Positions 1 to 7,962 are shown, counted from the first letter of the stretch. The stretch: DNA of 38,736 bases from Kiritimatiellia bacterium (GCA_017962315.1 JAGCVN010000010.1:1-38736), one strand, 5' to 3'. Numbers and translations are program-made. Notes: a model not told the origin generated them from the letters alone.

Positions 1-122
1 AATGGAAAATGTAAAGTGGAAAATGTAAAGTGGAAAATGTAAAGTGGAAAATGTAAAGTGGAAAATGTAAAGTGGAAAATGTAAAGTGGAAAATGTAAAG
101 TGGAAAATGTAAAGTGGAAAAT
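1..122. repeat. 14-bp tandem repeat array
   Basis: Eight perfect head-to-tail copies of the unit gtaaagtggaaaat run from 11 to 122, preceded by a partial copy at 1-10. The array therefore probably continues beyond the left edge. It ends where the unit decays into gaaaattg at 123. The unit is AT-rich and unlike the GC-rich genes around it. A looser form of the same motif lies just after the LRR gene at 2091-2120, so the two stretches bracket that gene. There is no spacer structure, so this is not a CRISPR array. Confidence 0.95.
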
Positions 123-547
123 GAAAATTGTCGTTGACACCTACGGCTGATTTTCATACCACGATTTGACTTTTAAGCGGACTGCCGCGAAATCGGTAGA
201 CGCCTGGAACGTACATGATTCGAGGAACTGATTGGGAGCGTCAAGCCACTCGTGGGGGCCGACATCCCCTTCCACCCCCGGACGTGGATTCGTTGACGCT
301 GTAAAGCGACCGCCATGAGAAATGTAGGAAGTTTCTTGGCTAGCGACACTTTTGCAGAAAAAGCGTGTATGCGCTTCCTCTCTTCGTGTCTTGGCCAAGA
401 CCATTCCTACAGCCTCTCAAGAGATACGAAAGGGAGGTTTCCTTTTTTCGTCCTGGTCGTCGAGCGGCGATGTCAAAGGCACGCTGCCCTTCTTTCCTGC
501 GCCGAAGGGACACCGTGCGAGCAACCGGCGAGGGAAGAGGAACACGA
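123..547. other. Gene-free stretch upstream of the LRR gene
   Basis: I see no convincing gene here. A perfect TTGACA at 134-139 is followed 17 bases later only by TACCAC, so it is a weak promoter candidate. A perfect 14-bp palindrome, gtcttggccaagac, lies at 388-401 and could be an operator. A short hairpin at 429-445 followed by T residues resembles a weak terminator. An 87-codon minus-strand frame at 141-404 has no recognisable domain and no clear ribosome binding site, and may be a remnant. Confidence 0.5.
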
Positions 548-2092
548 ATGAAAATCTTGACGATGGTTGCGGCGACTTTTGCCGTGACCCTTTCGCTCTC
601 GGCTTACACGGAGAAGGTCGGAGATTACACGTGGACGTACCAGATCCACGGCGAGACGGCCGAGATCGGCAACGGCGGCAGCTGGGCCGCCGCCGTCAGC
701 CCCCACCCGACCGGGGCGATAACCATCCCCTCCTCGCTTGGAGGCAAGCCGGTGACAGGCATCGGGGCTTCTGCGTTCTACGGTTGCAGCAGATTGACGA
801 GCGTGACGATCCCGGACTCCGTGACCAGCATCGGGGTTTCTGCGTTCTCTGGTTGTACCGGGCTGACGGAGGTCGTTTTCAGAGGCGACATGGGCGCAAT
901 TGAAATGAATCTGGAATCTGCGTTTGAAGATACGCCCTGGCTGGCTGCCTATACCGCAGGCGGGGGCGGGGGCATTCCCAGACCCTCCCCCTCCCCATCG
1001 CCTTCCGCCTCCAAGATTTTCGAGGAGGAGTCGGTCGAGGCGTTCGCGGGCAACGCCCAGTACACGGGGTGGCTGCGCGACACGGACGGGAACCTCGTCG
1101 GCACGGTCCTCGTCAAGGCGGCGAAGGCGAACGCGAAGACCAGGGCGTCCAAGTTGTCCGCCACGGTCGTGATGCTCGACACCGGCAAGAAGCTGGCCTT
1201 CAACGGCACGGTAACCGCCGGGCAACCCGCGAACGCGACGCTCTCCGGAAAGGGCGGGCCGCTCGTCGTCTCCCTCACGGACGACTCGGTCGCCGGCAGC
1301 CTCGGCACCTACACGGTCGAGGCGGCGAAGAACGTCTTCGTGTCGAAGGCGTCCGACGACAAGGCGTCCGCCGCGCTCGTCGGGAAGAAGACCTGGACGG
1401 TGACGCTCGCCTCGGCGAAGGGCTACACGCCCTTCACGCTCGCGGTCGCCGCCAAAGGTAAGGCGAAGGTCACGGGCGTCCTGCCCGACGGCACGAAAGT
1501 CTCCGTCTCCGCCCAGGCGGTCGCGGGCGACGGGGGGCGCTGGGCGGTCCCGTTGATGTACGCGAAGAAGAGCCGGTTCGGGTTCGTCGCCTGGTTCGCA
1601 AAGGGCGCGGACGGGCAGACCTCGCTCACGGGCGTCTCCGACCTGACGCCGCTCCGCGGCCCGAAGAACGCCGTCACGGAGTGGGAGGCCGTTCCCGAGG
1701 CCTGCGGCCCCGCCGGTTCGCTCGTGGCGGGTGCGCACGCGCTCTACGTCGCGGCGGAGGACGTCGCCGCGATCGTCCCCGGCGTGAACGCCGAACTCCT
1801 GCCAATCGGCGAGGCGGTCACGGTCGCCAAGGGCAAGTGGACGCTGGCGAAGGCGGCGAAGGTTGCCTACAAAGGTGGTGTCATGAGCGTAACGGGCGCG
1901 AACGCCTCCGCCGCGAAGCTGGCCTTCACGGCGAAGACCGGCACGTTCAAAGGCTCGTTCACGGCCTACTCCGTCAAGGGCGGCAAGCTCGCCAAGACGA
2001 AGTTCACGGTGAACGGCGCCGTTGTCGGCGGCGTCGCCTACGGTACCGCTTTCAACAAGACCGCCGGCAGCGTCCCGGTGGTGATCGAGTAA
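548..2092 (+). CDS. Secreted BspA-type leucine-rich repeat protein with C-terminal beta-rich region
   Basis: This 514-residue protein is probably exported. The ATG at 548 is chosen because it follows a purine-rich GAGGGAAGAGG and opens a signal peptide (MKILTMVAATFAVTLSLSA); the frame is open further upstream but without signal features. Residues about 57-137 hold LRR_5/BspA-type repeats (for example GASAFYGCSRLTSVTIPDSV). A Gly/Pro/Ser linker covers about 138-155. The remaining 340 residues are rich in Lys, Ala, Thr and Gly with alternating beta-like segments (for example TGWLRDTDGNLVGTVLVK near 174) and have no family name I can give. BspA-type LRR proteins are usually surface-exposed binding proteins, so a surface role is inferred. 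The gene stands alone between two AT-rich repeat stretches. Confidence 0.85.
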   Translation: MKILTMVAATFAVTLSLSAYTEKVGDYTWTYQIHGETAEIGNGGSWAAAVSPHPTGAITIPSSLGGKPVTGIGASAFYGCSRLTSVTIPDSVTSIGVSAFSGCTGLTEVVFRGDMGAIEMNLESAFEDTPWLAAYTAGGGGGIPRPSPSPSPSASKIFEEESVEAFAGNAQYTGWLRDTDGNLVGTVLVKAAKANAKTRASKLSATVVMLDTGKKLAFNGTVTAGQPANATLSGKGGPLVVSLTDDSVAGSLGTYTVEAAKNVFVSKASDDKASAALVGKKTWTVTLASAKGYTPFTLAVAAKGKAKVTGVLPDGTKVSVSAQAVAGDGGRWAVPLMYAKKSRFGFVAWFAKGADGQTSLTGVSDLTPLRGPKNAVTEWEAVPEACGPAGSLVAGAHALYVAAEDVAAIVPGVNAELLPIGEAVTVAKGKWTLAKAAKVAYKGGVMSVTGANASAAKLAFTAKTGTFKGSFTAYSVKGGKLAKTKFTVNGAVVGGVAYGTAFNKTAGSVPVVIE

Positions 2093-2120
2093 AAATGAAA
2101 AGTGAAAAATGAAAAATGAA
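2091..2120. repeat. Degenerate AAAATG/AAAGTG repeat after the LRR gene
   Basis: About 30 bases overlapping the LRR stop codon consist of variants of aaaatgaaaagtg and aaaaatga. The composition and motif resemble the 14-bp array at 1-122, but the unit is not exact. The two stretches flank the LRR gene and may share an origin. Confidence 0.6.
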
Positions 2121-2151
2121 GGGTACAAGTAACCTTTCCTTTTCGACACAC

Positions 2152-2190
2152 GGCAACCGACAGCCCGACAACATCCGGCTGTCGGTTGTC
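2152..2190 (+). terminator. Strong stem-loop downstream of the LRR gene
   Basis: The arms ggcaaccgacagcc (2152-2165) and ggctgtcggttgtc (2177-2190) pair over 14 positions with one G-U pair around an 11-base loop. The tail is gtatctttgt, so the T-run is poor. The stem lies 60 bases after the LRR stop and is probably its terminator. The 12-base word cggttgtcgtat from the right side (2183-2194) recurs directly at 2237-2248. Confidence 0.6.
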
Positions 2191-2256
2191 GTATCTTTGT
2201 CAACCCTCGGAGTTTCTACATATCACTGACCGATTACGGTTGTCGTATATTCGCTA

Positions 2257-2286
2257 TTGTAATGAAGCGGCGTTTTTTGGTATAAT
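2257..2286 (+). promoter_or_regulatory. Sigma-70-type promoter for the restriction-modification island
   Basis: TTGTAA at 2257-2262 and a perfect TATAAT at 2281-2286 are separated by 18 bases. It points into the island of small genes, HNH endonuclease and methyltransferase remnant, with a leader of about 170 bases before the first well-supported start at 2461. Confidence 0.7.
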
Positions 2287-2292
2287 ATGAGC

Positions 2293-2460
2293 CTTTCAAC
2301 GGCGTGTTCGAGGGAATTGCTACGTTCAAGCGGCAACGCCAAGCACAAAACAGGACGGCTTTTCGGAGCGCGTCTCGTTTGTGTGTCCGCTTTGGCCGTA
2401 GCAAGCCACCTCGAACCGCGAGCGGGACGCGCTTCTTTCTTCAACAGAAGGAGGCGGGAG
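2293..2460 (+). other. Structured leader before the first island gene
   Basis: This stretch separates the promoter from the start at 2461. Its frame is open from an ATG at 2288, but there is no ribosome binding site there, so I read it as leader. Inverted repeats agcgcgtc (2367-2374) and gacgcgct (2426-2433) can pair over a long loop. cttct at 2432-2436 can pair with agaag at 2446-2450, next to the strong AAGGAGG ribosome binding site, so folding could mask the start. No known riboswitch class is recognised. Confidence 0.4.
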
Positions 2461-2610
2461 ATGGATAACGAGACTTGGCTCAACCAAGGAACTGAAAAGT
2501 TGACAACGGGAGACCTTGCCATAATGGTAGGCGATAGAAAGATAAAAGCCAGAGGCTTTTGGACACATACAAAAGCCACGGAAGATTCTACGCAGAGGTG
2601 TGTAGAATGA
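2461..2610 (+). CDS. Small hypothetical protein, first gene of the island
   Basis: This short frame encodes 49 residues beginning MDNETWLNQGTEKL. It is supported by a near-ideal AAGGAGG ribosome binding site about 9 bases before the ATG and by its ATGA overlap with the next gene at 2607. I recognise no domain. It contains the alternating hairpins at 2544-2577, so it might be a leader peptide controlling the downstream genes rather than a functional protein. The lower GC and codon use match the following island genes and differ from the GC-rich surroundings. Confidence 0.5.
   Translation: MDNETWLNQGTEKLTTGDLAIMVGDRKIKARGFWTHTKATEDSTQRCVE
2544..2577 (+). promoter_or_regulatory. Mutually exclusive hairpins, attenuator-like
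   Basis: The segment ggctttt(g) at 2554-2561 can pair either with aaaagcc at 2544-2550 (7 bp, 3-base loop) or with caaaagcc at 2570-2577 (8 bp, 8-base loop). The two folds exclude each other. They lie inside the 49-codon frame, 30 bases before the start of the second island gene. No T-run follows, so any control would be on translation or RNA stability. Confidence 0.4.
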
Positions 2611-2852
2611 AATCAGTCTGGTTGCTTATTTCCATTGATGATACTGAATCATTGGGTGAGAAGCCTGTGGTGTCAGTCTTTGCAACAGAAGAATTGGCAA
2701 GGTGTGCGATGGCGAACGAAATCAAAGAAGAAGCAGCCAATGGCAGATTGCATTTGTGCGATGTTGAGTATTCTGATGATAAGATGTATGCTCAAACCAA
2801 ATGCAGACGATTTTCATGGGAGATTTCTGAAGCAACAATACAAGGTTTATAG
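2607..2852 (+). CDS. Small hypothetical protein of the restriction island
   Basis: An 81-residue acidic protein (MKSVWLLISIDDTESLGEKP...) starts at an ATG overlapping the previous stop in the pattern ATGA and ends two bases before the HNH gene start, which indicates translational coupling in one operon. The open frame extends upstream to 2559 through a TTG, but the coupled ATG is preferred. No domain is recognised. The alternating strands and helices with a FATEELARCAMANEIKEE helix resemble small alpha/beta phage or plasmid proteins. Its place directly before an HNH endonuclease suggests an accessory or control role, which is inference only. Confidence 0.6.
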   Translation: MKSVWLLISIDDTESLGEKPVVSVFATEELARCAMANEIKEEAANGRLHLCDVEYSDDKMYAQTKCRRFSWEISEATIQGL

Positions 2853-2854
2853 TC

Positions 2855-3658
2855 ATGGCAACGACCTATTTCAATGAAGTCGAATCTGATTTCTACCGCT
2901 ATTTGACCGGAGCAGGAGGAGTGAATAGGCACTCACGTACAAACTACATGGCTTGGCTTAAGTTCCTTGCCTATAACTTGGACAATGTTCACGTTACCCT
3001 CATCTACATTCCCGCGCGCAGCGCGGGTGGCGGGCTTTCAGAATCATATCCACTGCCCGCGAACCTGTCAGAAAGCGACATTGATGATATTATGGCCTCC
3101 GAAGAGTCGCTGCGGTCATCGCGTGGCAAATATAAAACTCCACGCGACATGATAAACTTCAAGTCCGCCTTACGCAAGTACCGTTCGTTTTTGCTTTCAG
3201 ACTTCAGACATCAGCAAGAAGAGACAATTCTTGCAGAGACGAGGAAGGTTGCAAGCGACAACACCATTACAAAAACAGAGCGAACGGCGATAACCAGAGC
3301 ACGTGTAGGACAAGGTTTGTTCAGGGAGCGACTGATTGACTTTTGGCATGGGTGTTCAATTTCTGCGTTCCCGCATTACGATATTCTAACAGCATCACAC
3401 ATCAAACCATGGCGAGTTTCGGACAATCGGCAGCGACTGGATGTGTTCAATGGCCTTTTACTTCTTCCGAACTTCGACAGATTGTTCGACAAAGGGTACA
3501 TATCATTTGGCAACGATGGTAAAATCATATTTTCGCGTTACCTTGTCGCGTCTGATAGAATTTTGCTTGGCATGAATGATTCGATTCACCTGCTGAAGAT
3601 CGAAAGCGCCCACAAGCCATATTTGAAATTCCATAGAGATAACTGTCTTATGGCTTAA
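2855..3658 (+). CDS. HNH endonuclease, probable type II restriction enzyme
   Basis: This 267-residue protein carries an HNH_2-type nuclease domain at about residues 165-240. The motif ILTASHIKPWR supplies the Asp/His core, followed by NGLLLLPNFDRLFDKGYISF, which is typical of HNH restriction enzymes paired with cytosine methyltransferases. The first 140 residues are probably the DNA-binding or specificity part; HSRTNYMAWLKFL near residue 27 resembles helices found in related proteins. No signal peptide is present, so it is cytoplasmic. The gene looks full length, and the ending KFHRDNCLMA fits family members. Its partner methyltransferase, starting just after its stop, lacks an N-terminus, so an intact nuclease without obvious cognate protection is odd. 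Base composition is AT-richer than the flanks, suggesting horizontal transfer. Confidence 0.85.
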   Translation: MATTYFNEVESDFYRYLTGAGGVNRHSRTNYMAWLKFLAYNLDNVHVTLIYIPARSAGGGLSESYPLPANLSESDIDDIMASEESLRSSRGKYKTPRDMINFKSALRKYRSFLLSDFRHQQEETILAETRKVASDNTITKTERTAITRARVGQGLFRERLIDFWHGCSISAFPHYDILTASHIKPWRVSDNRQRLDVFNGLLLLPNFDRLFDKGYISFGNDGKIIFSRYLVASDRILLGMNDSIHLLKIESAHKPYLKFHRDNCLMA

Positions 3659-3659
3659 G

Positions 3660-4835
3660 ACTGACCGAGCAATTGCACATGGAGAAGTCCCTGCAGCAGA
3701 TATAATTTGTGGCGGCACACCATGTCAGGCATTCTCTCTTACAGGGCACAAGCGTGGACTTGATGATGAGAGGGGACAACTCACGTTAAAGTTCATTGAG
3801 GTTGCAAATGCAAATGATAATGCGCGAGCTAGGCCAGCAGTTGTTTTTTGGGAAAATGTCGAAGGAGTACTCAAAGATAAGACAAATGCCTTTGGCTGTT
3901 TTGTTTCAGGACTAGCTGGATGTGAAGATGTTATTCCAGTGACGCAATGGCCTAATGCCGGACTCGTTCGTGGGCCAAGGCGCAATGTGGCATGGCGAGT
4001 CCTTGATGCAAAATTCTTTGGCGTTCCACAGCAACGCAAAAGACTTTATGTGATAGCTGGCGGTGTTGACTTCCATCCAGAGAATGTTCTTTTTGAGCTA
4101 CACGAGGGGCGGCTTGGCGATTTCCCCAAAGTTCCTCTCACTTTTGAAAAGGGCGGTAAGCGATTTGAAGTCTTCCGCGAATATACTGACTGCCTTTATT
4201 CTGCATATGGGACAAAATGGAATGGCAATGCCGCTGCGTACAACGGGTCACTTTACGTTGCAGAAAATGATCGTCTTAGGAGAATGACGCCATTGGAATG
4301 CGAGCGTTTGATGGGTTTTCCTGATGACTATACAAATATGGATTTTGCGAGTCCGACTAACCGATATCAAGGTGTTGGGAATTCGTGGGCAGTTCCTGTT
4401 GTGAAGTGGCTTGGTGAGCGACTTTTTAATGAGGACACTCTGCCCGATCTTGATGTTTGTGGTCGTTTCTTGGCTTTGATGCCACATCATCAACGTTTTG
4501 GCAGCGTGGATTATTTTGGCTTCAATAGCGAAATCGTGTATCTTGATAATGGTCGCGCGATAAACACTACATACACTCCAGAGAATATAGTGCCATCGAA
4601 TATTGCTGACATCATAGATACAGATGCTCCAGAAAAAGTATTTATATCACCAGTGGGCTGCAAAGGTATTCTTCGCCGCGCCGAGGAGCGCAAGATGAAT
4701 ATCAATCCTCGATTGGCGGAAGTCATGCGCAATATCGCTGCGCAATTACCGGAAGAAGAAATAGAGCGGATTTCTCGCATTCAACCTCGTGGCGCGTATT
4801 CGCGGCGGATTGAGGGAGAAAAACTTGTAGGGTAG
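3660..4835 (+). pseudogene. 5'-truncated C5-cytosine DNA methyltransferase
   Basis: The reading frame is open from 3627 and encodes most of a Dcm-type methyltransferase. Motif IV with the catalytic Cys (GGTPCQAFSLTG), motif VI (FWENVEGVL), motif VIII (QQRKRLYVIAG), motif IX (MTPLECERLMGFPDDY) and motif X (YQGVGNSWAVPVVKWL) appear in the normal order. The N-terminal part with the SAM-binding FxGxG of motif I and motifs II-III is absent. There is no ATG, GTG or TTG between the upstream TGA at 3624 and motif IV; the first possible start is GTG 3939, already past the catalytic motif. About 50-70 codons seem to have been deleted immediately after the HNH stop. A C-terminal extension of about 130 residues follows motif X. 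It is probably inactive, unless motif I is supplied by another polypeptide. Confidence 0.8.
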
Positions 4836-4911
4836 TTGTTTGGACTGGATTTTCCGCTTCCAAAGGAGTAAGATGGAGGCGTTTTTCCATTTCATCAGGG
4901 AGTTCGTTCAG

Positions 4912-6174
4912 ATGGCATACGACAAAATCAAGGTTCCGGCATTCGGTGAAAAAATCGTCATGGGCGGGGACGGCGCGTTGCGCGTCCCCGATTGCCCCGT
5001 CATTCCCTTTATCGAAGGTGACGGCACCGGGCCGGACATTACCCGCGCCGCGATGACGGTCTGGAACGCGGCCGTCCAGTCTGCCTACGGAGGGAAGCGG
5101 AGAATCGCGTGGATGGAGGTGTTCGCCGGTGAAAAGGCGAACCGCGTCTACGCGCCGGACACCTGGCTCCCCGGCGAGACGCTGGACGCCTGCCGCGACT
5201 ATCTCGTCGCAATCAAGGGGCCGCTCACGACGCCCGTCGGCGGCGGCATCCGGTCCATCAACGTCGCGATGCGCCAGCAGCTCGACCTCTACGTCTGCCT
5301 CCGTCCTGTCCGCTGGTTCAAAGGCGTCCCCTCCCCCGTGAAACACCCGGAACTGACCGACATGGTGATCTTCCGCGAAAACACGGAGGACATCTACGCA
5401 GGCATCGAGTGGATGTACGGGACGCCAGAGGCGGCAAAGGTCGTGGCATGGCTGCAGTCGGAAATGGGTGTGAAAAAGATCCGCTTCCCCGAAACCGCCT
5501 CCATCGGAATCAAGCCGGTTTCGAAAGAGGGGACGGAACGGCTTGTGAAGGCGGCGCTCGACTACGCCGTCGCGAACGACCGGGCGTCCGTCACGCTCGT
5601 CCACAAAGGGAACATCCAGAAGTTCACCGAGGGCGCGTTCCGCGATTGGGGGTACGCGCTTGCCCGCCGCGACTATGGCGCGGAGTTGATCGACAACGGC
5701 CCTTGGTGCCGCTTCACGAATCCACGGACCGGACGCGAGATCATCGTAAAGGACTGCATCTGCGACGCATTCCTCCAGCAGATCCTCACCCGCCCGGCGG
5801 AGTACGACGTGATCGCCACGCTCAACCTCAATGGAGATTACGTTTCGGACGCACTGGCAGCCACGGTCGGCGGTATCGGAATCGCGCCGGGCGCGAACAT
5901 CAACTATCAGACGGGCGCGGCCGTCTTCGAGGCGACGCACGGTACGGCGCCGAAATACGCGAACCTCGACAAGGTGAACCCTGGTTCGTTGATCCTCTCT
6001 GGTGAGATGATGCTGCGTTACCTCGGTTGGACGGAGGCGGCCGACAAGATCCTTCATGCGATGGACACCGTGATCGCCGCACAGACTGTGACGTACGATT
6101 TCGCCCGCCAGATGGAGGGCGCGACGGAAATCTCGTGCAGCGCGTTCGGCAAGGCGCTCGCCGCCGCCATGTAA
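4912..6174 (+). CDS. icd: NADP-dependent isocitrate dehydrogenase
   Basis: This enzyme oxidatively decarboxylates isocitrate to 2-oxoglutarate in the TCA cycle. The 420-residue product aligns along its whole length with the E. coli Icd type. The substrate loop [13 protein letters not shown] contains the phosphorylatable Ser (about S115). [20 protein letters not shown] and [13 protein letters not shown] carry conserved Lys and Asp residues. The NADP-selecting residues are present: Lys-Tyr in ATHGTAPKY, and Tyr and Arg in TYDFAR. ATG 4912 is chosen because [15 protein letters not shown] matches the start of the family and AGGGAG lies 9 bases upstream. An in-frame ATG at 4873, close behind AAAGGAG, would add 13 residues. 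GC content returns to the GC-rich background here. Confidence 0.95.
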   Translation: MAYDKIKVPAFGEKIVMGGDGALRVPDCPVIPFIEGDGTGPDITRAAMTVWNAAVQSAYGGKRRIAWMEVFAGEKANRVYAPDTWLPGETLDACRDYLVAIKGPLTTPVGGGIRSINVAMRQQLDLYVCLRPVRWFKGVPSPVKHPELTDMVIFRENTEDIYAGIEWMYGTPEAAKVVAWLQSEMGVKKIRFPETASIGIKPVSKEGTERLVKAALDYAVANDRASVTLVHKGNIQKFTEGAFRDWGYALARRDYGAELIDNGPWCRFTNPRTGREIIVKDCICDAFLQQILTRPAEYDVIATLNLNGDYVSDALAATVGGIGIAPGANINYQTGAAVFEATHGTAPKYANLDKVNPGSLILSGEMMLRYLGWTEAADKILHAMDTVIAAQTVTYDFARQMEGATEISCSAFGKALAAAM

Positions 6175-6204
6175 CCCACGAGGAAAAATCGAACAGGAGT
6201 CGCG

Positions 6205-7245
6205 ATGCGCCGTATTCTCCAAACAGAAAAACCAACCTGGCAACGCTGCGCACGGCTTGCCGGTCAACTCGCCAAGTTCAATCCAGGCCAACTGTTCGGG
6301 CCGTTCGCGACGGCGGGGATTCATCTCCGGGGCGAGGAACATCCCTATTTCCTCGACGTCCTCCGGCTCACCCCCTACCCTGCCATCCGATTCGTCAAGG
6401 GATGGAAGGCGCTTGCGGAAATCTACGCCCGGATCCAGATCCAAAACTTTCCCTCGCCCTACTGGATACTTGGTTTTCCCGTCCTCGAAGTCGCCCAGAT
6501 GCCGTTGAAGGAGATCGCGCCCGACGAACGGCTTTTCCTAGAGCGGACGGGGCTCCTCTCCGATCCGAAGGACGAAAACGAGGTATATGGCGTTTTCCAT
6601 TCGACCATTCCCGGTTACCTTCCCTGGGTTCCCGATGCGGCGGAAGGCATTCTCCTGGAACGATTACTGGAAGGGACACTGGGTATCCTCCTGCGGGTTG
6701 AAAAGGACGCGGGCCTGCTCGATCCGCGAAACGGCGGTGTTCTTGTTATTCGCGAGAACGAGTCGGGACGCTGGGAGGATACCCGAATGGAACCAGTCCC
6801 GTTCGCGATCCTCCAGAAAACGCCCGAAGTACCAAAGGAAAGCCTTGACGCCTTTTCGCGTCTTCCGATGATCGACCTCGATCTCGAACTGGAGCTGCTG
6901 CTGATCTTGGCATCCGGGCAACACCCCCGACGCCGGCCATCCGCGTTCTTTGCCCTCGTGGGAGCCGAGTCGCATGGAACAGTTTTTTATGGAGAGGCGC
7001 TTTCTTCGTCCGAGGGTTTCGACAAGCTCTGGGAAAAGGTGCCCGGAGAACTCCTAAGGATGTTCCAGAAAATCGGCGGTGTGCCGACAACCCTCCAGGC
7101 CTCTTCGCAACGTCTCCTTCAGCTGTTGCACCAACTGGCCATCTATCGGCCCTTCAAACTTGTACACCAAACGAAACTCACGCGCATGCCGAAGGCGGCC
7201 GAGGCGGTCAACCAGTTTTTTCTCACAAAGAAAATCGGTTCGTGA
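6205..7245 (+). CDS. DUF7309/DUF6930-like hypothetical protein
   Basis: A soluble 346-residue protein follows icd by 30 bases with AGGAG before its ATG. The N-terminal half (TWQRCARLAGQLAKFNPGQL, then strands with repeated GxxFPVLEVAQ-like segments) resembles the DUF7309 pattern. The C-terminal 110 residues (FFALVGAESHGTVFYGEAL, then VPTTLQASSQRLLQLL) resemble DUF6930, a domain of unknown function often fused to it. Both assignments are from pattern memory and need a profile search. There is no signal peptide, membrane segment or catalytic motif I can name. It may be cotranscribed with icd and converges on kptA. Confidence 0.7.
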   Translation: MRRILQTEKPTWQRCARLAGQLAKFNPGQLFGPFATAGIHLRGEEHPYFLDVLRLTPYPAIRFVKGWKALAEIYARIQIQNFPSPYWILGFPVLEVAQMPLKEIAPDERLFLERTGLLSDPKDENEVYGVFHSTIPGYLPWVPDAAEGILLERLLEGTLGILLRVEKDAGLLDPRNGGVLVIRENESGRWEDTRMEPVPFAILQKTPEVPKESLDAFSRLPMIDLDLELELLLILASGQHPRRRPSAFFALVGAESHGTVFYGEALSSSEGFDKLWEKVPGELLRMFQKIGGVPTTLQASSQRLLQLLHQLAIYRPFKLVHQTKLTRMPKAAEAVNQFFLTKKIGS

Positions 7246-7275
7246 TACGGTCGCGGCGGGGCGCCCCTTCCGATC

Positions 7276-7854
7276 CTAAAAAGGCGGAGTGTCTGTTCCT
7301 TCGACAAGCTCCAAATAGTCGGGCGGAACGCATTTGGTCAGCCAGACCTTGTTTGCCGACAAGAAAAAACTGTACCCTGCGGCTGCCATCTTTCCGCTCC
7401 GCACGCGGAACACGGACGGCGTTCCATGGCGGCCGCCGACAACGACCGCCGTTTGGAAGTCCCGCGAGAGATGCACGTAAAGCCGCTCCATCGGTTTCAA
7501 CCCTTCCGCGAGAATCGGCGCAACAGACTTCTTCCCCGTCCCGTGCCAGAGGAATTCCGGCGGGGCGGCCGGGACCAACTCTACGTCAACAGGAACGGAA
7601 TGTCCCTGGTTCGCACGGATCAAACGTCCGTCTTCGCTGAACGAATAGCGTTGCTTCGCGTCGTTCCGCACGATTTCCTCCAACGCCGCACGATCAACCT
7701 GAAACCGTCCGGTCTTCTTCACACCGTCCAGCAGTTCCTCCACAACGGCCCAGCCGTGGCAGTCAAGACGAAGTCCGGCAACCTCCGGCTTGTGCCGCAA
7801 AAGGAGGCAGAGAAAGCGACCAAGACGGTCATGCGGCGATCCCTGACTCTTCAT
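7276..7854 (-). CDS. kptA: RNA 2'-phosphotransferase (Tpt1/KptA family)
   Basis: This family removes an internal 2'-phosphate from RNA, transferring it to NAD+ to give ADP-ribose 1'',2''-cyclic phosphate and nicotinamide. The 192-residue length is typical. Recognisable elements are the N-terminal winged-helix start FLCLLLRHKP with Arg20, IRANQGHSVPVD (Arg80, His85), FLWHGTGKKSV, the loop LYVHLSRD and the NAD-site segment VGGRHGTPSVFRVRSG. The start has AAAGGA 6-7 bases upstream. The gene is monocistronic, converging on the DUF7309-like gene and divergent from the 8016 operon. Bacteria lack the yeast tRNA-splicing pathway that makes this substrate, so the natural target here is unknown. Confidence 0.92.
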   Translation of the reverse strand: MKSQGSPHDRLGRFLCLLLRHKPEVAGLRLDCHGWAVVEELLDGVKKTGRFQVDRAALEEIVRNDAKQRYSFSEDGRLIRANQGHSVPVDVELVPAAPPEFLWHGTGKKSVAPILAEGLKPMERLYVHLSRDFQTAVVVGGRHGTPSVFRVRSGKMAAAGYSFFLSANKVWLTKCVPPDYLELVEGTDTPPF

Positions 7855-7932
7855 ATCGAATCCTTTCGTATCACGGGGGCATCATAACAGAACACACAGG
7901 GGAAGAACAACGAAATATCCACAAATCCTTTC

Positions 7933-7962
7933 TTGACCCGGCGAACAGGTGTCGCTTACACT
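7933..7962 (+). promoter_or_regulatory. Promoter of the 8016-11941 operon
   Basis: TTGACC at 7933-7938 and TACACT at 7957-7962 are separated by 18 bases in the divergent region between kptA and the coiled-coil gene, 54 bases before the ATG at 8016. The -35 matches 5 of 6 and the -10 matches 4 of 6 of the sigma-70 consensus. Confidence 0.55.

Noticed and set aside
1..122. CRISPR array
   Set aside because: The units are contiguous 14-mers without spacers, and no cas genes are present.
141..404. An 87-codon minus-strand gene
   Set aside because: No ribosome binding site, domain or partner; kept only as a possible remnant in the intergenic entry.
473..2203. A 576-codon minus-strand frame over the LRR gene
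   Set aside because: Highly Arg-rich with no domain; the plus-strand frame has a signal peptide and LRR motifs.
2287..2460. N-terminal extension of the 49-codon gene, or a diversity-generating template region
   Set aside because: There is no ribosome binding site at the upstream ATG, no reverse transcriptase nearby, and no second copy of the segment in the window.
4723..6444. A 573-codon minus-strand frame opposite icd
   Set aside because: icd on the plus strand is unambiguous along its whole length.
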